In this document: positions 24,873 to 33,535 of the stretch, one piece after another
How positions within the stretch are numbered: position 1 is the stretch's first letter
Layout of the letters: each line of letters begins with the position of its first letter
The notes under the pieces: model-generated
Told to the model about the DNA's origin: nothing
What the model saw: the letters and a program-made list of their open reading frames with translations, nothing else
The model's database searches: none
NCBI GenBank assembly: GCA_017394835.1
Contig: JAFPXD010000004.1
Span: forward strand, 1 to 41,081
Direction of reading: 5' to 3'
Origin: Clostridia bacterium
GTDB lineage: Bacteria; Bacillota; Clostridia; Christensenellales; CAG-138
Length of the DNA: 41,081 nucleotides
Program-made: the position numbers and the translations under genes

Positions 24873-25763
24873 ATGGAATTCACCGCTAAAGACGTTATGA
24901 CTCTGCGTGAGCGCTCCGGCGCCGGCATGATGGATTGCAAGAAGGCTCTTAAGGAGTGCGAAGGCGATATGGAGAAGGCTCTGGATTATCTCCGTGAGAA
25001 GAGCCTTGCCGCTTCCGCCAAGAAGGCCCTGCGCATCGCCGCCGAGGGTATCGTCGATTGCTTCGTCTGCGACGAGTGCAAAGTCGGCGTTATCGTCGAG
25101 GTAAACTGCGAGACCGACTTCGTCGCCAAGACCGACGCTTTCAAGGAGCTCGTTCACAACATCGCGAAGCACATCGCCAAGATGAACCCCGCTTCCGTTG
25201 AGGAGCTCATGGGCCAGACCTATGCTCTTGACGAGTCCATGACCATCGAGAACCTCATCAACACCGCCGTTGCCAAGATCGGCGAGAAGATCACCATCCG
25301 CCGCTTCGAGCGCATCGAGGGCGTTTGCGATTCTTACGTCCACATGGGCGGCAAGATCGGCGTTCTGCTCCAGGTCTGCTGCAAGGACGAGGCCGCTGCC
25401 GTTCACGACGTTGCCATGCAGATCGCGGCTGCCAAGCCCACCTGCATCGACAAGGACGACTGCGATCAGGCCGAGCTCGATCACGAGCGTGAGGTCCTCC
25501 GCGCCCAGGCCATGAACGAGCCCAAGCCCAAGCCCGCCGCCATCATCGAGAAGATGGTCGAAGGCCGCATCGAGAAGTACTACAAGGAGGTCTGCCTGCT
25601 TGAGCAGCCCTTCGTCAAGAACCAGGATCAGTCCGTCCGCGATATGATCAACGGCCGCTTCACCGTTAAGAAGTTCGTCCGTTACGAGATGGGCGAAGGC
25701 CTCCAGAAGCGCGAAGACAACTTCGCCGACGAGGTCATGGCGCAGGCCAACAAGAATAAGTAA
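24873..25763 (+). CDS. tsf: translation elongation factor Ts
   Basis: A 296-residue guanine-nucleotide exchange factor for EF-Tu. The N-terminal UBA-like part has TLRERSGAGMMDCKKAL; the core has VIVEVNCETDFVAKTDAF, the segment that contacts EF-Tu (TDFV), and later the dimer-like second half ending VRYEMGEGLQKREDNFADEV. GGAGG precedes the ATG. Codon bias matches rpsB. The gap from rpsB is 37 bases. The pyrH and frr genes that usually follow are missing; a strong terminator ends the unit instead. Confidence 0.98.
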   Translation: MEFTAKDVMTLRERSGAGMMDCKKALKECEGDMEKALDYLREKSLAASAKKALRIAAEGIVDCFVCDECKVGVIVEVNCETDFVAKTDAFKELVHNIAKHIAKMNPASVEELMGQTYALDESMTIENLINTAVAKIGEKITIRRFERIEGVCDSYVHMGGKIGVLLQVCCKDEAAAVHDVAMQIAAAKPTCIDKDDCDQAELDHEREVLRAQAMNEPKPKPAAIIEKMVEGRIEKYYKEVCLLEQPFVKNQDQSVRDMINGRFTVKKFVRYEMGEGLQKREDNFADEVMAQANKNK

Positions 25764-25772
25764 TCAAAACCC

Positions 25773-25808
25773 AAAAGATCCCCCGGCTTGGCCGGGGGAT
25801 CTTTTTTT
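25773..25808. terminator. bidirectional terminator between tsf and the phosphoesterase gene
   Basis: GATCCCCCGGC (25777-25787) and GCCGGGGGATC (25791-25801) pair perfectly around TTG, with an A-run on one side and a long T-run on the other. The longer T-run follows tsf; the other orientation ends the convergent minus-strand gene. Confidence 0.9.
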
Positions 25809-25811
25809 GTT

Positions 25812-27185
25812 TTATTTGATTTTTTCTTCCGCCGCTTTGCGCCGCTCTTCCATGAGCTCGCGGTCATAGTCAAGAAAATAAGGCTCGAGCTTGGGGTAGA
25901 ATTCGAGGAATTTTTCCTCGTTTGCGAATATCACGTCGCCCCCGCGGTCGTCATAGACGGAAAGGATGCAGTCGTTTTCGAATGAGACGAAGCCTATATC
26001 GGGATCGAACCTGTCGTCTATGCAGAGCTTCAGGAGCTTTTCGGTATCGAAGCCCGCTCCATCCGAATAGCAGATGATGCGGTTGTTGAGAACGAGGCCG
26101 TCCTCCGGGGCAAGCGCCGAGGGGACGTTCTTCACTGCCAGATGCCTGTATCCCGCCTGCATATCGAGCAGGAAGCGGGTCATGCGCGTCGTTTCCTTAA
26201 CGTAGCCCGCATGGACGCCCTCCGCCTCGCCCGGGCGATCGAACGCGTTCTTTGCCGCGGGGCCGCTGTCGGAAAAGTCGGTCAGGTGATAGTTGAACAC
26301 CACGGCTTCGGGCGTTTTCCCCATGAGCAGATCCATTATCTCCCTTGCTCTTCTGATGGCGCTGCGCTTCGTACCGGTAGAAAGCTCGCAGCGAAGCGAG
26401 AGCGCGTTATTGTAAAAATAGGGCTGAAGATAAGGAAAATCGGGGTTTTTGAGAAGGTCTTCGACGCGCGGCGTCCCATCGCCGAATTCGCATATGAGCT
26501 TTGGCTTGAAGCCCAGCGAATCGGCCGAGCAGAGCTCATAGAATACGCCGTTTATTTCGCCCCTGCAGCCCGCCTCCCATGCGAGGCTCCCGTGCAGATG
26601 CCCGTAAACGCAGCGGGTCACGCCGTATCTTTCAAGCGCTTCCGAAAAGGCCGTGGGGCTGCCGCCGCGCAGCATGGGCGGAAAATGCATCATTGCGATG
26701 ATGGGCTTGACTCCCCCCGAAAGCCGCTTTGCCGCCGCAAGGGAAAGGTTCAGGCGTATCGCCTCCCTCTCATAGATCTTCCTGTCCTCCGCGGTGAAAT
26801 CCGCGCTTGCGGGGAGCGACCAGCCCCTTGAACCCGCTATTACCGCGGGGCCTATATCGACGGCGTCATTTTGGATGAGCGCCATCCCTTCCGGGAGCGC
26901 GGCGCGCATCCGCGTCAAAGAGCTCCACCAGTAATCGTGGTTGCCGCGAAGCAGCACCTTTTTACCGGGGAGCTCTGAGATCGCATTAAGATCGGGCAAT
27001 GCGTCGCCAAAGCGCATGGCCCAGGATATGTCGCCGGGGATGAGGACAACATCGCCCTCCCCCACCGTTTCGCGCCACAGACCGAATATGCGATCGCAGT
27101 GGCCCGCCCATTGGGGACCGAATACGTCCATGGGCTTGCCCGCGCCGCCGTCAAGGTGAAGATCGGCTATGGCAAATAGTTTCAT
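25812..27185 (-). CDS. metallophosphoesterase fused to a DUF3885-like domain
   Basis: A 457-residue soluble protein. Residues 1 to about 230 are a calcineurin-like phosphoesterase with all metal motifs: AIADLHLDG (Asp8, His10), GDISW, GNHDYW, MMHFPP and YGHLHG. In related Clostridia this kind of enzyme ends soon after a segment like YELCSADSLGFKPKLI. Here the frame continues for about 210 more residues (LQPYFYNNALSLRCELSTG, VVFNYHLTDF, LVLNNRIICYSDG, CILSVYDDRGGDVIF) that resemble the DUF3885 family of small stand-alone proteins; this is a pattern judgement. No frameshift or stop marks the junction near residue 240. The substrate is unknown. ATG at 27185 with AAAGG seven bases upstream. It is followed by a bidirectional terminator and preceded by the zinc-ribbon gene. 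Confidence 0.82.
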   Translation of the reverse strand: MKLFAIADLHLDGGAGKPMDVFGPQWAGHCDRIFGLWRETVGEGDVVLIPGDISWAMRFGDALPDLNAISELPGKKVLLRGNHDYWWSSLTRMRAALPEGMALIQNDAVDIGPAVIAGSRGWSLPASADFTAEDRKIYEREAIRLNLSLAAAKRLSGGVKPIIAMMHFPPMLRGGSPTAFSEALERYGVTRCVYGHLHGSLAWEAGCRGEINGVFYELCSADSLGFKPKLICEFGDGTPRVEDLLKNPDFPYLQPYFYNNALSLRCELSTGTKRSAIRRAREIMDLLMGKTPEAVVFNYHLTDFSDSGPAAKNAFDRPGEAEGVHAGYVKETTRMTRFLLDMQAGYRHLAVKNVPSALAPEDGLVLNNRIICYSDGAGFDTEKLLKLCIDDRFDPDIGFVSFENDCILSVYDDRGGDVIFANEEKFLEFYPKLEPYFLDYDRELMEERRKAAEEKIK

Positions 27186-27225
27186 TCAAGCGCCTTTCCG
27201 CAGCGGGAAGCCCGCTCCTTTAAGA

Positions 27226-27714
27226 TCAGTCTCTCCTCGGCCTTCTGGCGGGAGTAAAGCCCTCGTCATACTCGTCGTTTTCATCGGGCTCATCCTGCTC
27301 CTCCTCCGAGAGCGCCTCGAGCGAGAGCCCCTTGGAGAATTCTATTTCGCCCTCTTCGGGCTCCTCGGGCTTGACCGCAGGCTCGTCGTCAAATTCGTCG
27401 GCAAGCTCATCGGGCAGGTTGCCCGTGGGGATCTCCTCATCGGGAAGATCGACGGAAACGCCGTCAACGTCGTCAAAATCCATATTGGCAAGAGTCTTGC
27501 GCTGATTCTGAAGATGCTCTTGACGGAGGCTTTCCTTATAGCATTCGGCGCAGAGCTCCTTGCCCTTAAGGGCGGGATGCTCGCCGCATTCTATGCAGAT
27601 GGATTCCTCTTCTTCGGGCTCCTCATGCTTTGCGGATCTGCGGCAGACGTTGCAGAGCTTTTCATCATCCTTTATATAGTTCAGTTCGCATCTGGGGCAT
27701 TTTTTAAGACCCAT
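27226..27714 (-). CDS. zinc-ribbon protein with acidic tail
   Basis: A 162-residue protein whose N-terminal third holds two Cys4 zinc ribbons: CPRC...CNVC (residues 6-24) and CIEC...CAEC (about 37-60). The remaining hundred residues are very acidic and low-complexity (runs of E and D, with NMDFDDVDGVSVDLPDEEIP) and end in a basic RRPRRD. It probably contacts nucleic acid or another protein, but no function is known. GGAGGAATTTGT precedes the ATG. It has a near-consensus promoter with a short palindromic leader. Confidence 0.75.
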   Translation of the reverse strand: MGLKKCPRCELNYIKDDEKLCNVCRRSAKHEEPEEEESICIECGEHPALKGKELCAECYKESLRQEHLQNQRKTLANMDFDDVDGVSVDLPDEEIPTGNLPDELADEFDDEPAVKPEEPEEGEIEFSKGLSLEALSEEEQDEPDENDEYDEGFTPARRPRRD

Positions 27715-27735
27715 ACAAATTCCTCCATGGTCGTG

Positions 27736-27752
27736 CCGGGGGGATCCCCCGG
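27736..27752 (-). promoter_or_regulatory. GC palindrome in the leader of the zinc-ribbon gene
   Basis: CCGGGGG(G)ATCCCCCGG is a near-perfect palindrome lying between the promoter and the ribosome binding site. It could be an operator for a dimeric repressor or an RNA hairpin affecting translation; it lacks a T-run and so is not a terminator. Confidence 0.45.
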
Positions 27753-27766
27753 ATACTGTTTACCAT

Positions 27767-27795
27767 ATTATGCGCATATAGCCCCTCTATGTCAA
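27767..27795 (-). promoter_or_regulatory. near-consensus sigma-A promoter of the zinc-ribbon gene
   Basis: On the minus strand, perfect TTGACA (27795-27790) is followed after 17 nt by CATAAT (27772-27767). Predicted transcription starts near 27760, giving a leader of about 45 nt. Confidence 0.85.
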
Positions 27796-27821
27796 TAGCT
27801 GAAATAATATTTTATTGGGCT

Positions 27822-28415
27822 TTAAGTCACGGGATGGGCGACGGCGTCTATGCGCTCAAGGAGTTCCTGCTTCCCATCGCCCGTTTCGGAAGACCATGCG
27901 ACGGCATAGGGAGGCGCTCCCAAAGCCTTTGCCGCGGCGTTCGCCGCCTGCCTGCGCTTTGTTTTGGCGAGCTTATCGGCCTTCGTGGCAACGAGGGTAT
28001 AGGGGATGCCGTAATAGATTATGTAGGCGAACATCTGCTTATCGAGCGCAGTGGGCTCATGGCGGATGTCGATCAGCATATAGATATGATCCACCCTGCC
28101 GGAGGAAAGGTAATCCTCCATGAGCTTGCCCCATTTTTCCTGCTCGGAGCGGGGGGCCTGCGCATAGCCGTAGCCGGGAAGATCGACAAGATAGAACTCC
28201 TCGTTCAGCAGAAAGAAGTTTATGAGCCTCGTCTTGCCTGGGGTGGCGGAGGTCTTGGCGAGCTTATTCCTGCCGCAGAGCGCGTTTATGAGCGAGGACT
28301 TGCCCACGTTGGATTTCCCGACTATGGCGATCTCACAGGGACGCCTTTCGGGAAGCTCGGAGCCAAGTCCCGCGCTCGTAATAAATCTTGCGGTTTTGAT
28401 CGTAAAATCGGTCAT
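27822..28415 (-). CDS. engB: ribosome biogenesis GTPase EngB (YsxC/YihA)
   Basis: A 197-residue TRAFAC GTPase that helps assemble the 50S subunit. G motifs in order: GKSNVGKSS (33-41), TSATPGKT (G2), DLPGYGYA (78-85) and ATKADKL (G4). The length is typical. It often follows lon in Firmicutes; here it follows the PTS IIC-like gene by 2 bases, so it is the last gene of the run that begins with the kamB-like gene. No terminator of good quality is visible after it; the gap to the zinc-ribbon promoter is under 30 bases. Confidence 0.96.
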   Translation of the reverse strand: MTDFTIKTARFITSAGLGSELPERRPCEIAIVGKSNVGKSSLINALCGRNKLAKTSATPGKTRLINFFLLNEEFYLVDLPGYGYAQAPRSEQEKWGKLMEDYLSSGRVDHIYMLIDIRHEPTALDKQMFAYIIYYGIPYTLVATKADKLAKTKRRQAANAAAKALGAPPYAVAWSSETGDGKQELLERIDAVAHPVT

Positions 28416-28417
28416 TT

Positions 28418-29590
28418 TCAGTCAAGGAGCATATCGCCCTTTTTGATCCAGCCGCGGGCGCGCATGAATTCGGATACGCCGAAGGCGATCGCGGCGGGAA
28501 GTATGATATGCAGAAGCAGGACCTTAACGGTGATCCACCACCAGCTTTCGCCCATGCCGAGCATTGTGATATAGGTGCCTATCTGCCCCACGAAGCCGCA
28601 GGTGCCCATGCCGGCGTTAATGCCGGAATTGAACATGGGGAGAAGGGTAGTGGAGACGGGGCCCAATATCGCCGCGGCAAGCGTGGGAGGCACGAGTATC
28701 GCGGGGTGGCGCATTATGTTAGGGACCTGCAGCATGGAGGTGCCTATGCCCTGGGACACGAGGCCGCCCCAGCGGTTCTCACGGAAGGAAGCGACGGCAA
28801 AGCCGACCATCTGGCAGCAGCAGCCGACGGTAGCCGCGCCCGCCGCAAGCAGCAGGCCGTGAGCGGTATCGGGAGTCATGGCGTCCGTCACCACGAATAT
28901 CATGGAGCAGATGGCCGCGCTCGAAATGGGAGCGGTCAGCACGAGGCCGATCACGACCGAAATTATAATGCCCATGGGGATGGGGCTCATATAGGTCGCC
29001 TTGCCTATGACGCCGCCGAGCCAGCGCATGAAGCTGCCCAGGGGAGCGCCGAGCAGGTAGCCTACGAGGCCGCCCGCGAGTATCGAAACGGCGGGAACGA
29101 CGAGTATATCGACCTTCGTCTTGCCCGAAACGAGATTGCCGAGCTCCGCGCCGACTATCGCCGCGACGTAAGCGCCCACGGGACCCGCGCCGCCCGCGCC
29201 GCTGGTGTAGCCGATGGCGCCCGTAACGGCGGCGGAGAATATGGCGAGGGGGCTCACCTTCATGCCGTGCGCTATCGCGATACCTATCGCGGCGCCTACG
29301 ACGTGCCCGTTCTGGGCGGCGGCGACTATCGCCTTCAAGAACGTGACCACGTGGAAGAGGAGCTTTGCTCCGAAGCCCGCGGAGGCGAGCACTTCGGCTT
29401 TGACAGCGCCCTCCGCCATGGCCGCGTTCCACAGCTCGGAGATGGGAAGGGTCAAAAGAGTCGCTATCGCGCCGAATATGGTGCCGATCAGGAGGGTCGC
29501 AAACAGGCCCTTCGCCATTGAACCCAGCGCGTCAATGAAATAACGCTTTGCGTATCTGGATACCCAAGAGGTCTTCTTTTCGGATTCCAT
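28418..29590 (-). CDS. PTS IIC-like membrane permease (PTS_EIIC_2 family)
   Basis: A 390-residue integral membrane protein with about ten hydrophobic segments. It starts with a short cytoplasmic RYAKRYFIDALGSMAKGLFATLLIGTIFG and contains glycine-rich loops (SGAGGAGPVGAYVAAIVGAELG, SGINAGMGTCGFVGQIGTY), as in the family PF13303 of single-domain IIC proteins. These are called PTS sugar transporter subunit IIC, but no IIA, IIB or HPr gene is near, and whether the family transports a sugar is unproven. I start at the ATG at 29590, with GGAGCAGGAA upstream, instead of an ATG 99 bases earlier inside the previous gene. It follows the Thr-rich membrane protein gene by 10 bases. Confidence 0.8.
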   Translation of the reverse strand: MESEKKTSWVSRYAKRYFIDALGSMAKGLFATLLIGTIFGAIATLLTLPISELWNAAMAEGAVKAEVLASAGFGAKLLFHVVTFLKAIVAAAQNGHVVGAAIGIAIAHGMKVSPLAIFSAAVTGAIGYTSGAGGAGPVGAYVAAIVGAELGNLVSGKTKVDILVVPAVSILAGGLVGYLLGAPLGSFMRWLGGVIGKATYMSPIPMGIIISVVIGLVLTAPISSAAICSMIFVVTDAMTPDTAHGLLLAAGAATVGCCCQMVGFAVASFRENRWGGLVSQGIGTSMLQVPNIMRHPAILVPPTLAAAILGPVSTTLLPMFNSGINAGMGTCGFVGQIGTYITMLGMGESWWWITVKVLLLHIILPAAIAFGVSEFMRARGWIKKGDMLLD

Positions 29591-29600
29591 TTCCTGCTCC

Positions 29601-30635
29601 TTATTTGTCGTTTTCGGGTCCCTTCTTATCAAGCTCGGCAAGAACGTCGTCAATGGTGGGCTCGTTCTCGTCGAATTCAAACGCGGCATTGCTGGAGGTA
29701 TGGCCGCCGGTCAGAGCGGTGGCCTGCTCCTTGCGCCTCTTTTCCTTATCGGTCATGAGGTTGTTGATCACTATCATTGCGATGAGCGCCGCAACGCCCA
29801 CGCCGAAGCAGATGTAGCGAACGGTGGTCGCCCAGGGCTTGAAGCTGAAGCAGACGCCTATCGCGCAGGCGGCAATGAACGCGATCCCCGCCACGGCGGC
29901 AAGCGTGCGCATGATGCGCTTAAAGCTCTTTTTCTTTTCTTCCTTAATGAAGCGATCGGTGAAGAGGGAGCCCTTGCCCGTTATCGCGTTTACTATGACG
30001 TAGATGCCGATGAAGCCGACGAGCAGATCGGGAATATCGATCTTGAAGCGCTTTACGGCGACGCCGAACTGCATCTCGCCCGATTCGGACTTGTTATCGA
30101 CGAGCTTTATGGTGAAGGTGTAGGGCTCGGGTGCGGCGGCAAGCCTTATCTCGTTGCCGACTACGGTGATGTACTTTTCACCGCCCTCAACGCCGAGAAC
30201 GAGCTTATCCTCCGTCGCATCGAAGATCTGGGTGCCCTTATAGTACTTGGCGGTGAGTATGTATTCATTCTCGATATAGAGGTTGACCGCGCCGCCAAGG
30301 CAGCTCATGGCGCCGGAATCCTGGATGCGGTTGCCTTCGCCGTCGGTAACGAAGAGGCCTATGCTGTAAGGATCCTCGGTAGCGGTCTCGGGATGGTCCG
30401 CGCCGGTGGTGGCGGCGTCGCCTTCGGAGTCGCCCGTGGTGGTGGTATCGGAAGCGCCCGTGGTGGTGGTATCGGAAGCGCCCGTGGTGGTGGTGTCGGA
30501 AGCGCCCGTTGAGGTCTCCTCGGTTTTGTCGGGCTCATTGGAGGTGGGAGCGTCTTCCGCGAAAACGGCGAACGAGACCGTCAGCATGAGCAGTACGGCG
30601 AGCAGCAGAGCGGAAAGCTTGCGAAGAGTCTTCAT
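29601..30635 (-). CDS. membrane protein with signal peptide and Thr-rich tandem repeats
   Basis: A 344-residue protein of unknown function. A signal peptide (LSALLLAVLLMLTVSFAVFA, residues 6-25) is followed by a low-complexity stretch with three perfect GASDTTTT repeats (about 43-66), then an extracellular beta-rich domain (about 90-200, YSIGLFVTDGEGNRI to VAVKRFKIDIPDL). Next come three membrane helices (about 203-221, 246-266, 274-293) and a cytoplasmic tail ending in an acidic helix (ENEPTIDDVLAELDKKG). AAAGGAGAAACACA precedes the ATG. It is 10 bases upstream of the PTS IIC-like permease and may be its partner or a surface sensor; this is inference from proximity only. Confidence 0.6.
   Translation of the reverse strand: MKTLRKLSALLLAVLLMLTVSFAVFAEDAPTSNEPDKTEETSTGASDTTTTGASDTTTTGASDTTTTGDSEGDAATTGADHPETATEDPYSIGLFVTDGEGNRIQDSGAMSCLGGAVNLYIENEYILTAKYYKGTQIFDATEDKLVLGVEGGEKYITVVGNEIRLAAAPEPYTFTIKLVDNKSESGEMQFGVAVKRFKIDIPDLLVGFIGIYVIVNAITGKGSLFTDRFIKEEKKKSFKRIMRTLAAVAGIAFIAACAIGVCFSFKPWATTVRYICFGVGVAALIAMIVINNLMTDKEKRRKEQATALTGGHTSSNAAFEFDENEPTIDDVLAELDKKGPENDK
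30433..30506 (-). repeat. 24-bp tandem repeat encoding GASDTTTT
   Basis: Three near-identical 24 bp units (GTGGTGGTGGTATCGGAAGC and four more bases on the plus strand) encode three GASDTTTT octapeptides just after the signal peptide of the membrane protein. They differ by single silent changes. Such Thr-rich stalks are often glycosylated, and the copy number may vary. Confidence 0.8.
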
Positions 30636-30662
30636 TGTGTTTCTCCTTTATATGAATGGTTT

Positions 30663-32087
30663 TTACAGTTTCTTGAGTTTCGCGCCCTCGGGCGTATCGA
30701 CAATCATGTAGCCCGCGGCCTTTACCTCATCGCGGATCGCGTCGGCGGTCGCCCAATCCTTGGCCTTTTTCGCCTCCGCGCGGCGGACGAGCAGCTCCTC
30801 AAGGCGGGAGAGATCCTCCGCGGGGGCTTCCTCCGCTTCGGGCTCGGCCTTCATAAGGTCGAGGGAAAGCACGCTGTCGAACCTTTCGATCGCGGCGAGC
30901 TTTGTCGCGGGGGAAAGCTCTGACTTTAAGACCTCATAGAGCAGGGTGAGCCCCAGCGAGGTGTTGAGATCGCCGCCCACGGTCTCTATGAACCTATCGA
31001 CGTATTCGGCGACGGCGGCCTCATCGGGCTCCGTCCCTTCCTTTGCGGCAGCGGCCTTTATATTGGCGACGCGGGAAAGGAGCTTCTCATAAGCGGAAGC
31101 GGCGTTGTCGAGGGTCTCATAAGAGAACACGAGCTGCTTCATGTAATGGCTCTGAAGGCAGAAGAAGCGGTAGGCCAGGGGCTTATAGCCCTTTTCTTCC
31201 AGCACGGAAACGGTGAGGATGCCGCCCTTTGATTTGCTCATCTTGCCAGACTTGTCGTTCAAGTGCCTGGGATGGAACCAATAGCGGCACCATTCGTGGC
31301 CTATCGCGGCTTCGGACTGAGCGATCTCGTTCGTGTGGTGGGGGAATATATTATCGACGCCGCCCGCGTGGATGTCAAGATATTCGCCGAGGTACTTCAG
31401 GCTTATCGCGGAGCACTCTATATGCCAGCCGGGGTAGCCGTATCCCCAGGGGGAATCCCAGCGGAGCTCCTGCTCGCCGAATTTGGAGGTGGTGAACCAG
31501 AGCACGAAATCGGTCTTATTGCGCTTGTTTGCATCCTCGGTAACGTCGTCGCGCACGCCGACCATGAGATCCTCCGCGGAATGGCCCGTGAGACGGTAAT
31601 AATCTTCGACCTTGGAGGTATCGAAATACACGTTGCCGCCCGCCTGATAGGCATAGCCCTTTTCGAAGAGCTTTTCGATGAGCTCTATGAATTCGGGGAT
31701 GCAGCTCGTTGCGGGGACGACGATCTCGGGCTTCTTTATGTTGAGCTTTTCGCAGTCCGCGAAGAAGGCTTCCGTATAGAAACGGGCGATCTCCATGGCG
31801 GTCTTGCCCTCGCGCTTGGCGCCTTCGAGCATCTTATCCTCGCCCGTGTCGGCGTCGCTGGTGAGGTGGCCCACGTCCGTTATGTTCATGCCGCGCTTCA
31901 CCTCATACCCCGCGAGCACGAAGAGCTTTTCAAGCACGTCCTCCATTATGTAGGTGCGCAGATTTCCTATGTGCGCGTAATGATATACGGTGGGGCCGCA
32001 GGTGTACATGGTGAGCCTTCCCTCCCCATGGGGAACGACGGGCTCCACCTGCCTTGAAGCGGTGTTGTAAATGCTTATGGTATGCAT
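30663..32087 (-). CDS. cysS: cysteinyl-tRNA synthetase
   Basis: A 474-residue class I aminoacyl-tRNA synthetase. Seen: zinc ligands Cys30, Cys225, His250 and Glu254, the HIGH-type motif HIGN (39-42), and KMSKS (282-286). The C terminus has the helical DALR region and ends with the CysRS-specific segment [20 protein letters not shown]. The length is typical. AAAGGAGG lies five bases before the ATG. In many Firmicutes cysS sits with gltX, mrnC or rlmB; here it is 20 bases downstream of a KamC-like gene and upstream of a Thr-rich membrane protein. Confidence 0.97.
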   Translation of the reverse strand: MHTISIYNTASRQVEPVVPHGEGRLTMYTCGPTVYHYAHIGNLRTYIMEDVLEKLFVLAGYEVKRGMNITDVGHLTSDADTGEDKMLEGAKREGKTAMEIARFYTEAFFADCEKLNIKKPEIVVPATSCIPEFIELIEKLFEKGYAYQAGGNVYFDTSKVEDYYRLTGHSAEDLMVGVRDDVTEDANKRNKTDFVLWFTTSKFGEQELRWDSPWGYGYPGWHIECSAISLKYLGEYLDIHAGGVDNIFPHHTNEIAQSEAAIGHEWCRYWFHPRHLNDKSGKMSKSKGGILTVSVLEEKGYKPLAYRFFCLQSHYMKQLVFSYETLDNAASAYEKLLSRVANIKAAAAKEGTEPDEAAVAEYVDRFIETVGGDLNTSLGLTLLYEVLKSELSPATKLAAIERFDSVLSLDLMKAEPEAEEAPAEDLSRLEELLVRRAEAKKAKDWATADAIRDEVKAAGYMIVDTPEGAKLKKL

Positions 32088-32107
32088 ACTGCCTCCTTTA
32101 TTGAGCT

Positions 32108-33535
32108 TTATACGTCTATGAGCGCGGAGAATTCCTCCGTCACTCCGAGTGCCTTTATTATCTTTACGGCGTCCCTTGGGGGCTCCTCATCGGGCGAGAC
32201 GGGATACAGGCCGTAATCCATGAATTTTGCGAGCGCTTCCGTGCCGCCGCCCTTCATGCCGGAATCGAGCGTTTCCGCATCCGCGCTGCGAAGCCCCGCG
32301 ACCTGATAGTGGAGCCTTGCAAGCTTGGCGACCCCGTCAAAATGAGTTGCGATGACGGCGTAGGCGTTGTTCCTTTCATTGAAGAGCCTTGCCGCAGCGC
32401 GGACGAGCGCCGCGCCTTCATGCGGGTTGGTGCCCCTTGCGAATTCATCCAAAAGGACGAGCGGATCCCGCTGCTTTTCCGTTTCGCGGAGTATGCCGTC
32501 AAAGGCCTTCATCTCCCCGCCGAAGCTCGAAAGGCCGCCCATCGCGTCCTCACGGTCCTCGCTCAAAAGATAGAGCCCGCCGAGCATGGGGAGCTTCGCC
32601 TCCTTCGCGAACACCGCGAAGCCGCACATGGCGAGCATGGCGTTCAGGGCAAGGGTCTTTATGGCGATGGATTTGCCGCCCATGTTCGCGCCGGTTATAA
32701 CGACGGAGCCCTTTTTGAGCTCAAGCGAAACGGGCACGAACTCCCGCCCCTTTTCGCCGAGAGCCGCGGCGAAGCGAGGATTCACCATATCTTTCAATAC
32801 GAATTCTTCACAGCCGACCTCGGGGATGACCGCCCCCATGCTTTCGGCAAGCCTTGCCTTGCCGAGGGCGAGATCGAGCCTGCCTATCGAATCGGCGTTG
32901 CGCATCAGCTCCGCGCGGTGATCGCGGAGCTTAATACAGAGCTCCGTCCTCACACGGGCGTTTTCCTCCTCCTCACGTGCGGCAAGCAGGGTGCGGCGGG
33001 CGGAAAGCTCGTCGGTCAGCCCCGCCTTCTTTATCTGCTCATCGACGGTCTTCCGCTCGCGGCGGATCTCGCCGAGCAAGGGCGATAGCTTATCCGAAAC
33101 GTAGAACGAGGGCGAACGCATCCCCTCGGGATCTATAAGATCGAGCGCGCGGGGCATGGCGGCGACGTTTATCCCTTCGAGCTCAAGGCCGAGCGATGAA
33201 AGCGCGGGCGCGATGAGCTCGAGCTGGAGGAGGAAGCGCTTGATCTCGAAAAGCTCCACCTCCGAAAGAGTCCTTGCCGCAAGCTCATCCATGGAGCGGC
33301 GGATATCCTTTACGGGCATGAGCAGCCGCATGAGGCCGTTCACTTCCGAAACGCGGGAGGCGACCGCCTCCATGAGCTTTTTCACGTTGCGCTGCTCGGA
33401 AAGAAGCTCCGGCAGCTCGTCGCCGGTATAGAAATGCGGACGGCGGGCAAGCGATTCTCCATAGGGGGTCATGAGCTCAATGCTTTCCGTAACGAAGCGG
33501 AAGCCTATCGCGCTGAGCTGATCGTTATCAAACAT
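32108..33535 (-). CDS. kamC: MutS-like ATPase, KamC-type aminomutase reactivase subunit
   Basis: A 475-residue MutS-related protein lacking the mismatch-recognition domain. Residues 1-240 are helical, like the MutS core and clamp. The C-terminal ATPase has Walker A GANMGGKS (282-289), Walker B LVLLDEFARGTNP with Asp363-Glu364, and ATHFDG. The end (ALAKFMDYGLYPVSPDEEPPRDAVKIIKALGV) resembles KamC from lysine fermentation operons, where KamB and KamC restore cobalamin-dependent lysine 5,6-aminomutase. It is immediately downstream of a KamB-like gene with an 8-base overlap, the same order as in kam clusters. No aminomutase gene is in this window, so the substrate enzyme is inferred and could instead be ornithine 4,5-aminomutase. 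The alternative, a MutS2 relative, is disfavoured: the Smr domain is missing. Confidence 0.7.
   Translation of the reverse strand: MFDNDQLSAIGFRFVTESIELMTPYGESLARRPHFYTGDELPELLSEQRNVKKLMEAVASRVSEVNGLMRLLMPVKDIRRSMDELAARTLSEVELFEIKRFLLQLELIAPALSSLGLELEGINVAAMPRALDLIDPEGMRSPSFYVSDKLSPLLGEIRRERKTVDEQIKKAGLTDELSARRTLLAAREEEENARVRTELCIKLRDHRAELMRNADSIGRLDLALGKARLAESMGAVIPEVGCEEFVLKDMVNPRFAAALGEKGREFVPVSLELKKGSVVITGANMGGKSIAIKTLALNAMLAMCGFAVFAKEAKLPMLGGLYLLSEDREDAMGGLSSFGGEMKAFDGILRETEKQRDPLVLLDEFARGTNPHEGAALVRAAARLFNERNNAYAVIATHFDGVAKLARLHYQVAGLRSADAETLDSGMKGGGTEALAKFMDYGLYPVSPDEEPPRDAVKIIKALGVTEEFSALIDV

Noticed and set aside
30433..30506. CRISPR-like direct repeats
   Set aside because: The 24 bp units are contiguous, in frame, and encode GASDTTTT; there are no spacers.
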